Source: Paracentrotus lividus
Taxonomy: Eukaryota > Echinodermata > Echinoidea > Camarodonta > Echinidae
Length of the DNA: 64,000 nt
Direction: 5' to 3'
NCBI GenBank assembly: GCA_940671915.1
Contig: CALNVZ010003426.1
Span: 10,871,590 to 10,935,589 of the forward strand
The notes beneath the pieces were generated by a model. That model saw only the letters and a list, made by a program, of their open reading frames with translations. It did no database searches and was not told the DNA's origin. Position numbers and translations under genes: made by a program. Shown piece after piece: positions 1 to 12,600 of the stretch. How positions within the stretch are numbered: the stretch's first letter is position 1; every line of letters starts with the position of its first letter.

Positions 1-25
1 ACATAGGACAGACACTAAAGAATAT

Positions 26-1266
26 TAGTTTACATTGACCACCCTTGTAGTTCACATTGACCACCCTTGTAGTTTACATTGACCACCCTTGTAGTTCACA
101 TTGACCACCCTTGTAGTTTACATGACCACCCTTGTAGTTCACATTGACCACCCTTGTATTTACATTGACACCCTTGTATGTTCACATTGACCACCCTTGT
201 AGTTACATTGACCACCCTTGTAGTTCACATTGACCACCTTGTAGTTTACATTTGACCTTGATAATTGACCACCCTTGTAGTTTCACATTGACCACCTTGT
301 AGTTCACTTGACCACCCTTGTAGTTCACATGACCACCCTTTGTCACCTTCACATTGACCACCCTTGTAGTCTTACATTGACCACCCTGTGATTCACATTG
401 ACCCCCTTGTAGTTCACATTGACCACCCTTGTAGTTACAGTTGACCACCCTTGTATTCACATTGACCACCCTTGTAGTTCATCATTGACCACCCTTGTAG
501 TTCAATTGACCACCCTTTGTAGTACATTGACCACCCTTGTTAGTTTACATTGACCACCTTGTAGTTCACATTGACCACCCTTGTAGTTTACATTGACCAC
601 CCTTTGTGTTTACATTGACCACCCATTGTAGTTTACATTGACCACCCTTGTATTCACATTGACCACCCTTGTATTACATTGACCACTTGTAGTTCACATT
701 GACCACCCTTGTAGTTCACATTGTACCACCCCTTGTAGTTCACATTGACCACCCTTGTAGTTCACATTTGACACCCTTGGTTATGTTTCACATTGACAAC
801 CCTTAGTAGTTTCCATGGACCACCCTTGTAGTTCACATTGACCACCCTTGTAGTTCACATTGACCACCCTTGTAGTTTACAATGACCACCCTTGTAGTTT
901 ACACTGACCACCCTTGTAGTTCACAGTGACCACCCTTGTAGTTCACATTGACCACCCTTGTAGTTCACATTGACCACCCTTGTAGTTCACATTGACCACC
1001 CTTGTAGTTCACATTGACCACCCTTGTAGTTCACATTGACCACCCTTGTAGTTCACATTGACCACCCTTGTAGTTCACATTGACCACCCTTGTAGTTCAC
1101 ATTGACCACCCTTGTAGTTCACATTGACCACCCTTGTAGTTCACATTGACCACCCTTGTAGTTCACATTGACCACCCTTGTAGTTTACAATGACCACCCT
1201 TGTAGTTTACACTGACCATCCTTGTAGTTCACAGTGACCACCCTTGTAGTTCACATTGACCACTCT
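26..1266. repeat. 22-bp minisatellite, about 56 copies
   Basis: Unit TTCACATTGACCACCCTTG plus TAG. The right part (about 830-1250) is nearly perfect and in register. The left part (26-830) has many 1-2 bp insertions and deletions. Variant units occur in the same order at about 876 and 1184, exactly 14 units (308 bp) apart, a higher-order period. A short ORF through the array is an artefact of repeats without stops. Confidence 0.97.
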
Positions 1267-1544
1267 TCTGCCACAATTAGATCATTTCCAATCAAAAGCT
1301 GTGACTTCTTTAACTTCAAAAGGAGATAGGATAACCTCAAGTTTCCATGGTAACAACGATAATAAACACCCATTGTATGCACCTGCAAATTTAGTTGAAA
1401 ACACCCATGACAGCGGAATAACGTTTATAAGGATAAAGAGGAAGAGGTAAACAAGAGGGGGTTTACTTCTTTGGTAAGAAACTTGAATTGGCAAATTAAA
1501 AAAAAAAAAGTAGAAAATAGTTTCAAAATGACCTGTGCAATGAA

Positions 1545-2046
1545 TTAAAGGGAAAGTTCACCCTGGGTTAAAATTGGTTTTAAAATATGCAGAAATATGA
1601 AGGGGAAAAAAATGTGTGTGACGGTTTGGAGAAAATCGACCAAAAAATAACGAAGTTATGAATATTTAAAGTTTTGATTCTGTGACGTCACGTGCGAGTA
1701 GTTCCCCTATATGTTATATAGTGTAAATTCCATAAAATGTCATTTTTTTCAGAAGAAAATTAATTATTTCACCTGTGCGGTCGATATATCATCAAACAAG
1801 TGTTAATATATACATGCCTCTATCAAATTGACCCATTCCTTTATCAAGAACCATGAAAAAAGGCAAATTTATGGAATTTAGATACACAACAACCTGCTCG
1901 CATGTGACGTCACAGAATCAAAACTTTAAATATTAATAACTTTGCTATTTTTTGGTCGATTTTCTTCAAACTTTCACTTATATTTTTATTTTATTTTTCT
2001 GCATTTTTTAAAACCAATAAAATTCCAGGGTGAACTTCCCCTTTAA
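1545..2046. mobile_element. MITE with TTAA ends, copy 1
   Basis: Ends TTAAAGGGAAGTTCACCC-like on both sides as inverted repeats of about 200 bp, including TGACGTCAC near each arm's inner end. A second copy with the same arms is at 29296-29792. TTAA flanks fit piggyBac- or Kolobok-type target duplication; which superfamily mobilised it is inference. No coding capacity. Confidence 0.88.
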
Positions 2047-2372
2047 AAAAAAAACTGAAAGGGCATAGAAAAAGTGGAGAGAAGGTGCAGTGTGGAGAGA
2101 ATGAAAGTAAGGTGTTGGAAAGTGTAGAGATTGGAGTAAAGAAGGAGGGTAGATTGGGTGTCAAAAGGTGTAGAAAGAGGTCAATGTAATGGTAGTTCTA
2201 GAAAAGGTGTGACAACAAGTGTGAACTTGTGAAGAATGGGTGAAAACTTGATAAAGAATGAGTGTAAACTTGGTGAAGAGAATGGTAAAACAGTAGGGTA
2301 AAGAACCCAGAAAGAAGTAGCTACATGTGCGATGAACAAAGGGTTTTTAGAATAGGTGTAAAGAAACCATAT
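2047..2372. other. Purine-rich stretch, no gene
   Basis: G/A-rich sequence with loosely repeated GTGTAGAGAG/GTGAAGAAT-type words. It looks like a decayed simple repeat. No exon or known motif. Confidence 0.5.
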
Positions 2373-2725
2373 GGTGGTATCTCACTTGCGATGAGACGGG
2401 TTTGAGACAGGATTGAAGCTACTGAGACATCTCCAGAGCATATCGTCGGCTGAGAACCAGAAGGGCGCTATTACAGATCAAAGATGTTCCATTAAGAACC
2501 AGAAGGGCACTATTACCATTGACTTTGTGCAGCAATAGCGCCCTTCTGGTTCTCAACGGAACATCTTTAAGATGCAATAACGCCCTTCTGGCTCCTGACA
2601 CACGATATGTAATGTCTCACGAGTCGCAGGAAAATCGAAACATGTTCAAATCTACAGGATTTTTTTCCAACACAGAGACATCTTGGAGATGTCTCAGAGC
2701 TGTCTCCAGGAAGTGAGATACTACC
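2373..2725. mobile_element. MITE family B (GGTGGTATCTCACTT), copy 1, with inserted hairpin element
   Basis: Outer arms GGTGGTATCTCACTT and AAGTGAGATACTACC. Inside lie GAGACATCTCC words and, at 2449-2612, a separate hairpin element (GAACCAGAAGGGCGCTATT arms) also found at 49305-49805. Nested or chimeric. Confidence 0.8.
2449..2612. repeat. Hairpin element with GAACCAGAAGGGCGC arms, short form
   Basis: Two direct units of GAACCAGAAGGGCGCTATTA, a spacer ATTGACTTTGTGCAGCAATA, then two inverted units. It is the unamplified form of the array at 49305-49805. Confidence 0.8.
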
Positions 2726-3413
2726 TTAAGGGAGGGGGAATGGGATATGTAATGATGATGTAGACTGTGTGTAAAGGAGCAGATAATGAAAGAGCTTACC
2801 ATTACTGGTATAAGAAGGTAGGGCGAAGCGAAAACACACGGCATCACGTGTACATGTGTACATCATAATCTTTTCTTCTATACATGCTCGTGTCACGCAT
2901 GCTTTCAGTTTACCGTGATCTTGAGGTTTGCAGGGACCACGCATCAAAAGAATGATAACACAGCAAATAAATAGACGTAAGGTTTACAAAAGAGAGTGGA
3001 CACTGTCATCAAAGCTTGTTGGCAGGAATTTGTCAAATTTAGTTGTTACTATCTCACAATATCTAACGGGATTGGTTTGGGAACCTGGGATGATCGTGCA
3101 AATTTCTGCTTGTTGATACCCTTTGCTCGAAACCCATTTACTGATTGCATTCAACAAATGATTGCCGTTCAAGGATAGAGAAACGTTGATCTGGCGCTGG
3201 CTGCCGGGCAAAAATAATTTCTGTTTCAGACGATAAAAGCTGGAGCTATTTATACTGCATACAAACTACTCTATTACTACAACATGAAGATTAATGTCTA
3301 GCAAAGGATATTAGAACAGTGGAAAATCTACTTATTCCCATACTACGTTGCGGGTGAAAAGTGTCATAAATCATGCGTTTCAAAACATTCCAGAGTTCTA
3401 CAGTTCTACATAC
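2726..3413. other. Intron sequence beyond exon 14, no recognised gene
   Basis: Contains two overlapping short ORFs near 2930-3210 on each strand with no recognisable similarity and no splice-phase link to exon 14. Nothing else seen. Confidence 0.4.
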
Positions 3414-3665
3414 CTGAGTCTAGTTTGTTCATGTACTTTGTAAAGTCTTGGTTGCCTCTCTCCTCCTTATCGATGTCCATCACAGCGGCTCTCAGAACCA
3501 TGTCTTTGTGGCTCATCTGCAGGACAGCGCTGATAGAATGGAGGTCAAAGTTCATGACCGAAATCTGCCGTAGCTTATGCACGCATCCTTCAAAATCGTC
3601 AGCCTTGGGTTTGGCGTCGACTGAAGCGGTCTCGTCCGTGCTACTGTCTGCTATGGATGATGGAC
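3414..3665 (-). CDS. UHRF1BP1L: BLTP3-like coding exon 14 (last in window)
   Basis: Residues 1151-1233 plus one base. A short acidic Ser/Thr stretch is followed by DDFEGCVHKLRQISVMNFDL and MSHKDMVLRAAVMDIDKEE. The position matches the C-terminal lipid-channel segment after the disordered linker in relatives. Acceptor is TTCCACCCAG, donor GTATGT. The exon is open at its 3' side; no further coding exon was found at 1-3413. Confidence 0.85.
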
Positions 3666-6600
3666 CTGGGTGGAATGATTAAAGATAATCTTGAGTAATG
3701 ATCATGACGTTGAATCAAAGGTTTCTATTCTTGTTCATACCGAATCTTAAGCAGGTTGGTATGGTTAAAGCCCCGATCACACCTTTGCGTTATGGGGCTG
3801 CGTTTTACCTCGTTAGCCGAACGCAGCCTTGAGGCAGCCCTACGCAGCCCAATATTTGGTTTCAATCACACTGTTGCGGTTAGAGCTCGATGTAGCTCGT
3901 ACGTGGTTTGCTTGCATTTCACTTCGCTCTAGCTCGCTTCCCTCATAGCAGTACGATTCAATAAGAAGTTTGCACGTACCATTGTGTATGTACAATGTAC
4001 CTCGTTCACTACTCGTTGTTGAACGCTAGCCGCTCGTTCTAGCTCGTCTCACCTCGATTCACTGCACATTAACTCGCTAAACCTCTTGTTGCATTTGAGC
4101 TCATTCAGTTGCGGATGGTTGAAAAAAATTCAAACTTCTGCAATTGAACGCAAGGCCATTGCGTCCTCCTGCCTATTTGCCTCGTTCTAACTCGTTCTAG
4201 CTCGTTATGTTGCCTTTGACTGCGTTTGTCTGCGTTTAGGCAATCCGCTGCCGAACGCAGCCCCAAAACGCAAAGGTGTGATCGGGGCTTTAGATCAGCA
4301 AGTACTAATGAATGAGGGAGAGAGACATTAACACAGCAACATTTAAAATAATCATGTGAAAGTATTTCAAAAGCTAAAACAATAATTGAAGACATCATAC
4401 TTCAGATATAACTTCAGATTCATTTTTTTATTATTGGAAAACCAAAAACATTCATGACATGAAACTTTTGCGAATTGGAGCCAACTATCATTTTTGTGGA
4501 ATGAAACTTGGACCAGAGTTGAGCCAGGTTCCAGTATTGTACTAGCATTCAATGCATTGTGCAGATGTACACTTTCGTGGACATTTTACGTTCATTCATA
4601 CAAACATTTTCGGTTTTTAGTGATCCTACTTTGCCATCATAGACACCTGTTATTGGGTTAGGTGATGAAGTAAGAATAGTGTTTTGATGTCCGTCATGGG
4701 TTGAAATGGACTGTGAAAATTCACTCCCTGAAAACAAAAACGGACAAAATATATAGAGGATTTATGATAACTACATGGTATTTAAAAAAAATTGGGCTCA
4801 CTTGGTCTAAACCCAGTATGGATAATGCGCACTTGGCCTCATCCCACAGGGTCTAATTCCATTTGTCTGTAAACAGTTCATCAAATGACCTTTTGGTGTC
4901 ATATCCACTTCACCTATTTTCCATCAAATTTTTGTTTAATTCCCACTTTGTCCAATGTCCCTTTTGTCCAATGTCCACTTTGTCTAATGTGCACTTGGTC
5001 TAACACTATTATTTAGTCAATTCCTGCAACAAAGTGGTAATACTAAACCAAATATTCAATAGGGAATTAAACGAAAATACAATTGGACCATTTGGCTATT
5101 ACATGAATTGGCAATCATTCAAAGTGGTCATTCGACCAAAGGATAATTAGACCAAGTTTGTAGGCCCCTATCAGACCAAGGGAATATTATACCAAATTGT
5201 GAGTAGACTATGTGGTATTAGACAAACAGAGAATTGGTCCAACCACTATTAGACCAAGTGTATATAAACCCCTCAAACTGCCACAACCCCTCCTGAACCC
5301 TATCCACAAAACGCCCATCCACCCTCCAATGTGCAGTGCTCAGCAAATTCACTTGCAAATGAATTATTTATTTTGAATTGAAAGGGTGGTATCTCACTTC
5401 GCAGAGACGTCTCCGCGACAGAATAGAAAATTTCGTCTCTGCGATGGATAAAAAGTATTAGAGACATCTCCGACATCACGGAGACGTCTCCAATACGTCT
5501 CCGCGACAATTTATTTTTAAAAAAGTTTGAAGTAGTCCCAAATCCGCGATATCGGAGACGTCTCTAATATTTTTTAGCTGTCGCGGAGACAAAATTTTCT
5601 TTTCTGTCACGGAAACATCTCCGCGAAGTGAGATACAATGTACCACCCTTAGTCTAATTAGTGACAGGCATCTCTGAGGAGCAAGCTTGCCCGTTAGACA
5701 CCGCCGCTGAGTGCTAGAGGGTTAGTATCAATTGCAACTTTGTAAAGTTTAAGATCGATTGGAGGTTTCTCCCTAAGGGTTCTAGGACAACTAATTACCA
5801 CCAGACAATTACACCCGGACAATTACCCCTGGACAACAGCCATCCCTGCCAAAAATTTATCCCCTACATGTATATCTACACCTACATGTAATCCTAACCC
5901 TATTTCAGTGAATAGTTGTCCTGGTGGTAATTGCCCAAAAGGTAGTTGTCCTTGGGGGCGTTTCATGAAAGGACTTGTCAGACGTTTTATCCGACAAACT
6001 GTTATAAGCTACTGAAATGCTTGCATCTGATTGGCTGAGAGCAACTTTGTCGGATAAAATGTCCGACAAGTCCTTTGATGAAATGCCCCCCAGATATACA
6101 TGTATGTATGCTCTCTACAACAGGGACCTGGGTTTATAGTGCTGTATGCAAAGATGTTATCTCAAAATTTTCTACCTCACACTCCCTTTATATGTATGAG
6201 CCCTCCTCAATATTAAGTACAATGCTATCTCACCTAACCCACTCTCTGACTCCATGTCTGCAGTGCTTCCCGCTCTTGAGCCATGAGACACCATAGTAAA
6301 ACCCTCGCTAGAATCACTGCTCACAGATATCGTCTCAAAGTCCATTCCTTGCTCATCTAGTGATGCCATGGAGCTAGCTGACATCAGGGCATTCATCTGC
6401 ATGGTGATGGAGGTCTGACTGTTGCTCTTGGGAAGTCCTCCAGAGAGGTTCGTCAAAGAGCCTCCGCTGGTTTCTGAGGACATGCTTCCCGACTGGGTCA
6501 AATCCGAAGCAGAGTTGTTCTTGCGAGGGATTTGACTTTCCTGAGGATGGCCAAGAGGGTTCGAGTGTAGGTTGATTGCGACTGATGAATTGCCTCCTAT

Positions 6601-9600
6601 TAGCACTGATTCGTTGTTGTTCAGAAGTGGAGTGTGAGAAGGACCGTTGCCGTTGGGCGTTGCTTCAGTGATGACCACCGCACCATGGGGTCCATCAAAC
6701 TTTAACGCTTTGATATCGCTCCTCTGCATACCATGGACACCATCTCCATTTATGACACTATTGCATAGACCATTCTTGACGTCATGCTCAAGATCAACCG
6801 AGTCTGATGTCGGAGACAGCGATGAATCTGTGACGACTTCGGAGCTGCTATGGTCTAAATCGGACAACTCCGTCTTTTGGTTGACTACTGATTCCTCTAA
6901 GTTACCACCACTATCGGCTTCTGCTTCCTGAGTACTATCCTCTACCTTCCCATCTTCCTTCACATTGGTCAGATCACTGACCGATGTTGTCTCATCATCC
7001 TGTTTGTCCGTTCCCAACGATGGGGGTCCGAGAAGGGTTAGGTGGATGCTGGGGAAGACTAATGAGACGACGCGACTTGCCACAGAGGACATCGCCTCCG
7101 CGGGTTCATCTTTGGCAAAGAGGTTTTGGTCTAGTTCCATATTTGAGGAGAGGAGTTGCAAGGATTGTTGGAGCCTAAGAAGGAACAGAAGCTGATAGTG
7201 GTTGATGGTAATGTCTACAAACGAAGGCGTGTCTACAATCAAGTGCATGTTGGCAAGAGCTGAGCTAACGTCCTCAGATGCCTTCATCGCGGAGCACATC
7301 CATAGGCTGAGAGGCAAGGGCTGGATGAACGGCACCGGTCTGTCCGGGGAGCTGGGTACCCCAACAAAGTCCGCCCACACCTGATCAACCTTGATACCCC
7401 AGACATCATCCGAAGCATCCGGTCTGAATGTATACGTGGTCATCTTGACATCCTGCAACTGCTTCTTCTGATCTAATGTACCCCTCATCTGCGGAGGCGT
7501 CCCATTCTTGTGGACTTCACCTTTCTCTCCATCCTCCCGCATCTCGGGAGGAAGATAGAAGTTCGGTTCGTATGCATGCTTCCAGAACTTGGCTGGCATC
7601 GTCTCCAGGTCAGTTTTGCTGCTCGGGAACGATGTGGCTTGGAAGAGCTGGACTTCCCGGAACTTCTGGAGGACCTTGGATAGGTCTGGTCTGGTGGAGT
7701 TGGTTCCGACGCGGCAGTTGGTTGCTGTGACCTGTGAGACCTGTACCTGGAGGATCTTGGGCCGGTCTGGTTGGTTAGCTACAGGATCAGGTACAGGAAC
7801 CAGGACCTATATTGAAAATCAAAGACATCGGATTACCTACAAGAACCTGTTTCTCGGAACCATCATAAATCTAAGTTCTTGGACAACCCATAGAGACACA
7901 TGTTTTAGAATTTAAACTTGTTTTCAATGGGATGTCCACGAACTAAGTCTTATGACGGTTTTGAGAAACACGCCCAAGAAAGCTTCCTAAAAAATAAGAA
8001 GGATCCCATCCCCAACCCAAATCATCTAAATCATTAATACCAATGAAGGGAGAAAGCAAGACACCTAAAACTTTGTTATTGCCAAATGGACCAAAATTAC
8101 CACTGCACATGATTATTATAATAAAAGTGTGGAGTTTAGTTATGATTCACATGTGTGTACAGTTCACAATAATAAATCTGATTTAATTTTTAACAAATAC
8201 ATTTGTACCACCTACATGTAGATAGGTAAAGCATCCTTCTGATACAATTGGTGGCTTACCCCTTCAATTTCCCCCTATGTTATCCTATTATGCATGGAGT
8301 ATACATTGATTTAGTTTCTTGGTTTATAGATGACTAACTGTAACTTTACCAAATATTGGTATCATAACTTTATATTGTACTCCTAACATATTATATATTT
8401 TTAACATTTTACCCATAATAAACATTCTAATTATTTTACCATAAATATTGATTTACAAGAGAGCGAATCTCGACTAGCTTTTGCTTTTAGTAAGCTTCAG
8501 TTTAATACTGAATGTATGAAAATAATAATGCTGTATGATACAACTGCGAACAAAATCACTTGGAATAAGTACAACGTCCTACCTTCTGCATAAGTGCATC
8601 AATCCTAATGTCAATATGATCCTGTCCTGTGGATATCTGAGAGGAGGCTGGAGCTATCTCCTCAAGTTCAGGCTGTTATAAAAAGCATAAATAACCATAT
8701 TATTGAAGGGATTTAGTAACTTTCCATAACAAGTGCAAAGGGGACTGAAATTAGTAAAAATCCTAATGCTCTGACTGTGTTTACAAACTACTGAAAGTTT
8801 GAAAGCTAATGGGAGTCATCGACTATCTTAAAATAGTGAAAACAACTGAGGTTAGGCATACGGCCATGCAAGATCAAATTTATCACCGCTCTATTGCGAG
8901 CCTTAGTTGACAGGATTCAGGGTTTAGTTCAGAGCAGGGAAAGGTAAAGATAAGTTCAGTATTGAAATAAGTGATTTGATAAGTGTATGGAACCAAAGTA
9001 ATGAGAGTTGCACGATTAGAGGACACAGATATGACCATGAACATCACAATTAGTGGAAGAGAAATTGAACAGGTCAAACAGTTCACCTATCTTGGTAGTG
9101 TCATTTCAAATGATGCATACAGCACCAAAGAAATCAAAACCCGAATCGCACTAGCCAAGAATGCTTTCTCAAAACACAGCAGAACACTTACAGCTAAAAA
9201 GTTAAAGCAAAGCCTATTAAGAAAAAGACTTGTGAAATGTCTGGTTTGGAGTGTTGCATTGTATGGATCTGAGACCTGAACAATTAAGAAAGTAGAAGAA
9301 AGGAAGGAATAAGCTGGAAGGATCGAGTCACAAATGATGAAGTGCTGAACCGAGTGAATGCGTAAAGAACCATACGGGAGACAATCAGAAAATGCAAAAA
9401 GAACTGGTTGGGACACATCCTAAGGGGGAATAGCATGCTTAGAGATGTGCTGGAAGGAAAGATGAAAGGAAAAAGAGGAAGAGGTAGACCAAGAATTGGG
9501 ATGGTGTCTGAAGTGAAGGGCGAAGAATCATATCACATAATGAAGAGGAAGTCCCAAGACAGAGTAGAGTGGAGAAAGAACTGAAAAAGGCTCTGGTGTG

Positions 9601-12600
9601 TGGACCTGCCCTTGGGCAGAACATCTAAGAGAGAGAGATGGAATTTACAGCAGAGCAATTGTCACTGGCCAGGGCAAATGTCATAGAATCATACAATCTC
9701 AATGGGAAAAACTGTAGGGTAGTAATACTTACTAATGTCTGCATGACATTGAATGCAAACTGGTTGAGCCATAGTATGGTAGTATTATCCATTCTGAGCT
9801 GCATAGGGTTAATCTGTGCGTACATCACTGGTGCTGGCACTGTAAATATAAAAATATATAGAGATTTAAATAGGTTGGAACAATGAGGGAAACATGAGCG
9901 AAGATAATGGGATTCCATTGTGATTTGAACCCCGAGACTTTCTTCGAGTATTGAAAGCTAAGGGGTTCTCTGAGACGAACATCGACATAAGGGCTTACCA
10001 TAGCTCAGTTGGTAGAGCGCCTGTCTAGCAATCAGGAGGTCTTGGGTTCGAATTACAACTGAATCCCATTTTCTTTGCTCATTTTTTTATTTCATATATT
10101 TCTGGTCAGTTCCACTCTTTGTTAAAAATTCTTATTAATTTGGTACTTTCTAAACCTTACCACATGCAATAATTCTTGAAAGTATTGTAATAAACTTTTC
10201 CAAATCGCTCTATGACAGTTTCTGCAACAATTCAATCTCATGGCCAGGTGGTGATTCAGCAAGTTGTTCTTAAAATTACAAAGGACTTTCAAACGACTGG
10301 TGCATGTTGTTGGATGCTATACTACTCACATGCTTTATAATTTATTACAAGAACTGATCACCAGTCACTCGTAAAGCCATTTGTAACTTACGAAAGACTA
10401 GGTGAAACACAGCCCAGAACTTGAATTTATCTTAAAGAGAAATACTTACCTGGGAAGTCCAATTCATTAGGGAAGTAGAAAGACATATATTCTACATGGA
10501 TGGACGGGATCTCAGCAGGTAAATGGAATGTGTTCTTGTCCGACATTAAGAATAAGTTATTGCGCAGGTTCTCTTCATTGTTCGCTCCCCGATCAGACGT
10601 GGCCACATTACTCAGCTGCAACGCTCGTATCCTGAACACCAGACAACTAGACATAAGCTTCACCGATGTCCTGCTTCCGGGCGTGGCACCAGGGCGTGGC
10701 TGACCTGTTTGGTGTGTGGCTGCTGGACCCCCTTGCTTGCCCGGTGGACGTCCATGACTAGCGCTAGAAGCACGTTCCCTACCCCCCACTTGAGACTGAG
10801 TTCTGTTAGGGGGAGTGGCTGGGCGTGCAGGGGGCGTGGCCTGGTTTGAACGTTGGTGTGGATGATGGGGAGGGGGAGTCGCAGGATGAGTGGGCGGGGC
10901 CGAACGTTTCTTGACTTCATTGCGCGCCATGGCGTACTGTTGTTTGAAGTGTGCTAGGATTGTATGTATCCATTTATCAGACAGACTCATGGCATCATCA
11001 AAGAACTCCCAGTGGGACCGCGAACTACCTGCATAACAAAACAACATCAACCAGGAAAATAGTCAAACACTTGTCTACATTTATATTGAAAGGATATGCT
11101 AAATACTACGTTTAGAAATTCAGTATTGCATAATGCCCTAGAAAACACATTGCAATCTACCAGTAACTGTTTTTAATCTTGGAAGAAATTTGCCTTACTA
11201 CAAAAATGTATATAACATCTTAGAAAGCACATGTAGTAAGTAGTTTTATTGCTCTTTAGAAATATGTTACTTATCAAATGATCATTACCCTTTTACAGTA
11301 AAATGTAATGTGCAATCCCTCATCTTCCTGCAGAACGGATGTGCCTTCTCCCGCTGTGCAAAATGCAATTCCGAGACAGTAGAATTTACAGTACGGTGAT
11401 GAGGTTTACGGTTCACCATGTGGTTAGTCCTAAAAAGGACTGTTTGAGAAAGTGGAGATGAAAATGGCGAGTTGCAGAAAGTAGAAAATTGATAGGCGAG
11501 ATAGAGAGTAGAGAGTAGAAATAGAGGTATTCTTTCTTGATTTAGTCCTGAAAAGGACTGTAAACCAGTTGAGAAGACGACATGCGAGGAAGGCTTAAGT
11601 AGTAGTAGAGAGTGCTCCACGTTTCGGACAGGTTGACCTCTATTTCTACTCTCTACTCTCTATCTCGCCTATCAATTTTCTACTTTCTGCAACTCTCCAT
11701 TTCCACCTCCACTTTCTCAAACAGTCCTTTTTAGGACTAACCACATGGTGAACCGTAAACCTCATCACCGTATTCGAATCCACCATGCAAGCATCCACCT
11801 TCATAGAATTTACAGGTTTTTCACAAAACATTGCAATACTTATGAGAGAGAACATGTAAAGAATTTTGTGTTGCTAATCACCCTGCGAAGCAGAACGTTT
11901 ATTCAATTTATAGTAAGAGTGACTTCTGTATTAATTGCCTTTCTGCAGGAAAATGAAAAATGAATACGTTAACGGACCTTCTGCGGGTAGACGACGGTAT
12001 CAGACTTACTTGCTATATGGTATGGGTAGTAGTCAAATGACACACCGGAGAAGGAGATCTGCATAGCCCCTCCTTCTATTCTACGTTTGAATGATTCTTT
12101 AATCAAGAAAAAAGACAAATAAAACACAATTATACAACTTGAAAGCAAGTACATGTAAATGAAACTAAAGTACAGTGTACATGTACGATACATGATAACA
12201 CTTAATTTGACTGGAGCCCAGGCATATTGTCTCTAAACACCAAAACTCATTCATTAGGAACCCCTTCAGCATGTTTCTAATTATTAATATCTTTGAGGTT
12301 TTGTAGCATTTAAAAGGAAGTAACATATAAAGGTAGCTTTATAGTGGCACACTGTTCCCCCTATACTATACTTTAGCTTCTAACCACACGTGCACTGAAA
12401 ATTAAGGGTCTTCTTGGACAAACATTGACATAGCTCAGTCAGTAGAGCACCGTTCTAGCACACAATCAGGAAGTAACAGGTTCAAATCCCGACGGAATTC
12501 CATTTTCTTTGCTCTTTTTTCATATTTTTTAACATATTCCCAAAGGTTTAAAACAAGAACCACATGGATCCTATCATCAATGTTTACATTACGTTCTCCT

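Noticed and set aside
203-469. ORF of 88 codons on the minus strand
   Set aside because: It lies entirely in the 22-bp minisatellite and consists of repeat translation (GGQCEL-type words).
26-1266. CRISPR array
   Set aside because: Repeats are contiguous without spacers and the context is an animal genome.
2984-3211. A further 3' exon of the BLTP3-like gene
   Set aside because: No splice sites fit exon 14's phase and the translation does not resemble the expected C-terminal region.
8983-9279. A working reverse transcriptase gene
   Set aside because: Only the 3' end is present, with in-frame stops and frame changes.
9996-10069. Functional tRNA gene (Ala-like)
   Set aside because: A and B boxes are present but the acceptor and T stems do not close, and the flanks belong to a SINE family seen four times.
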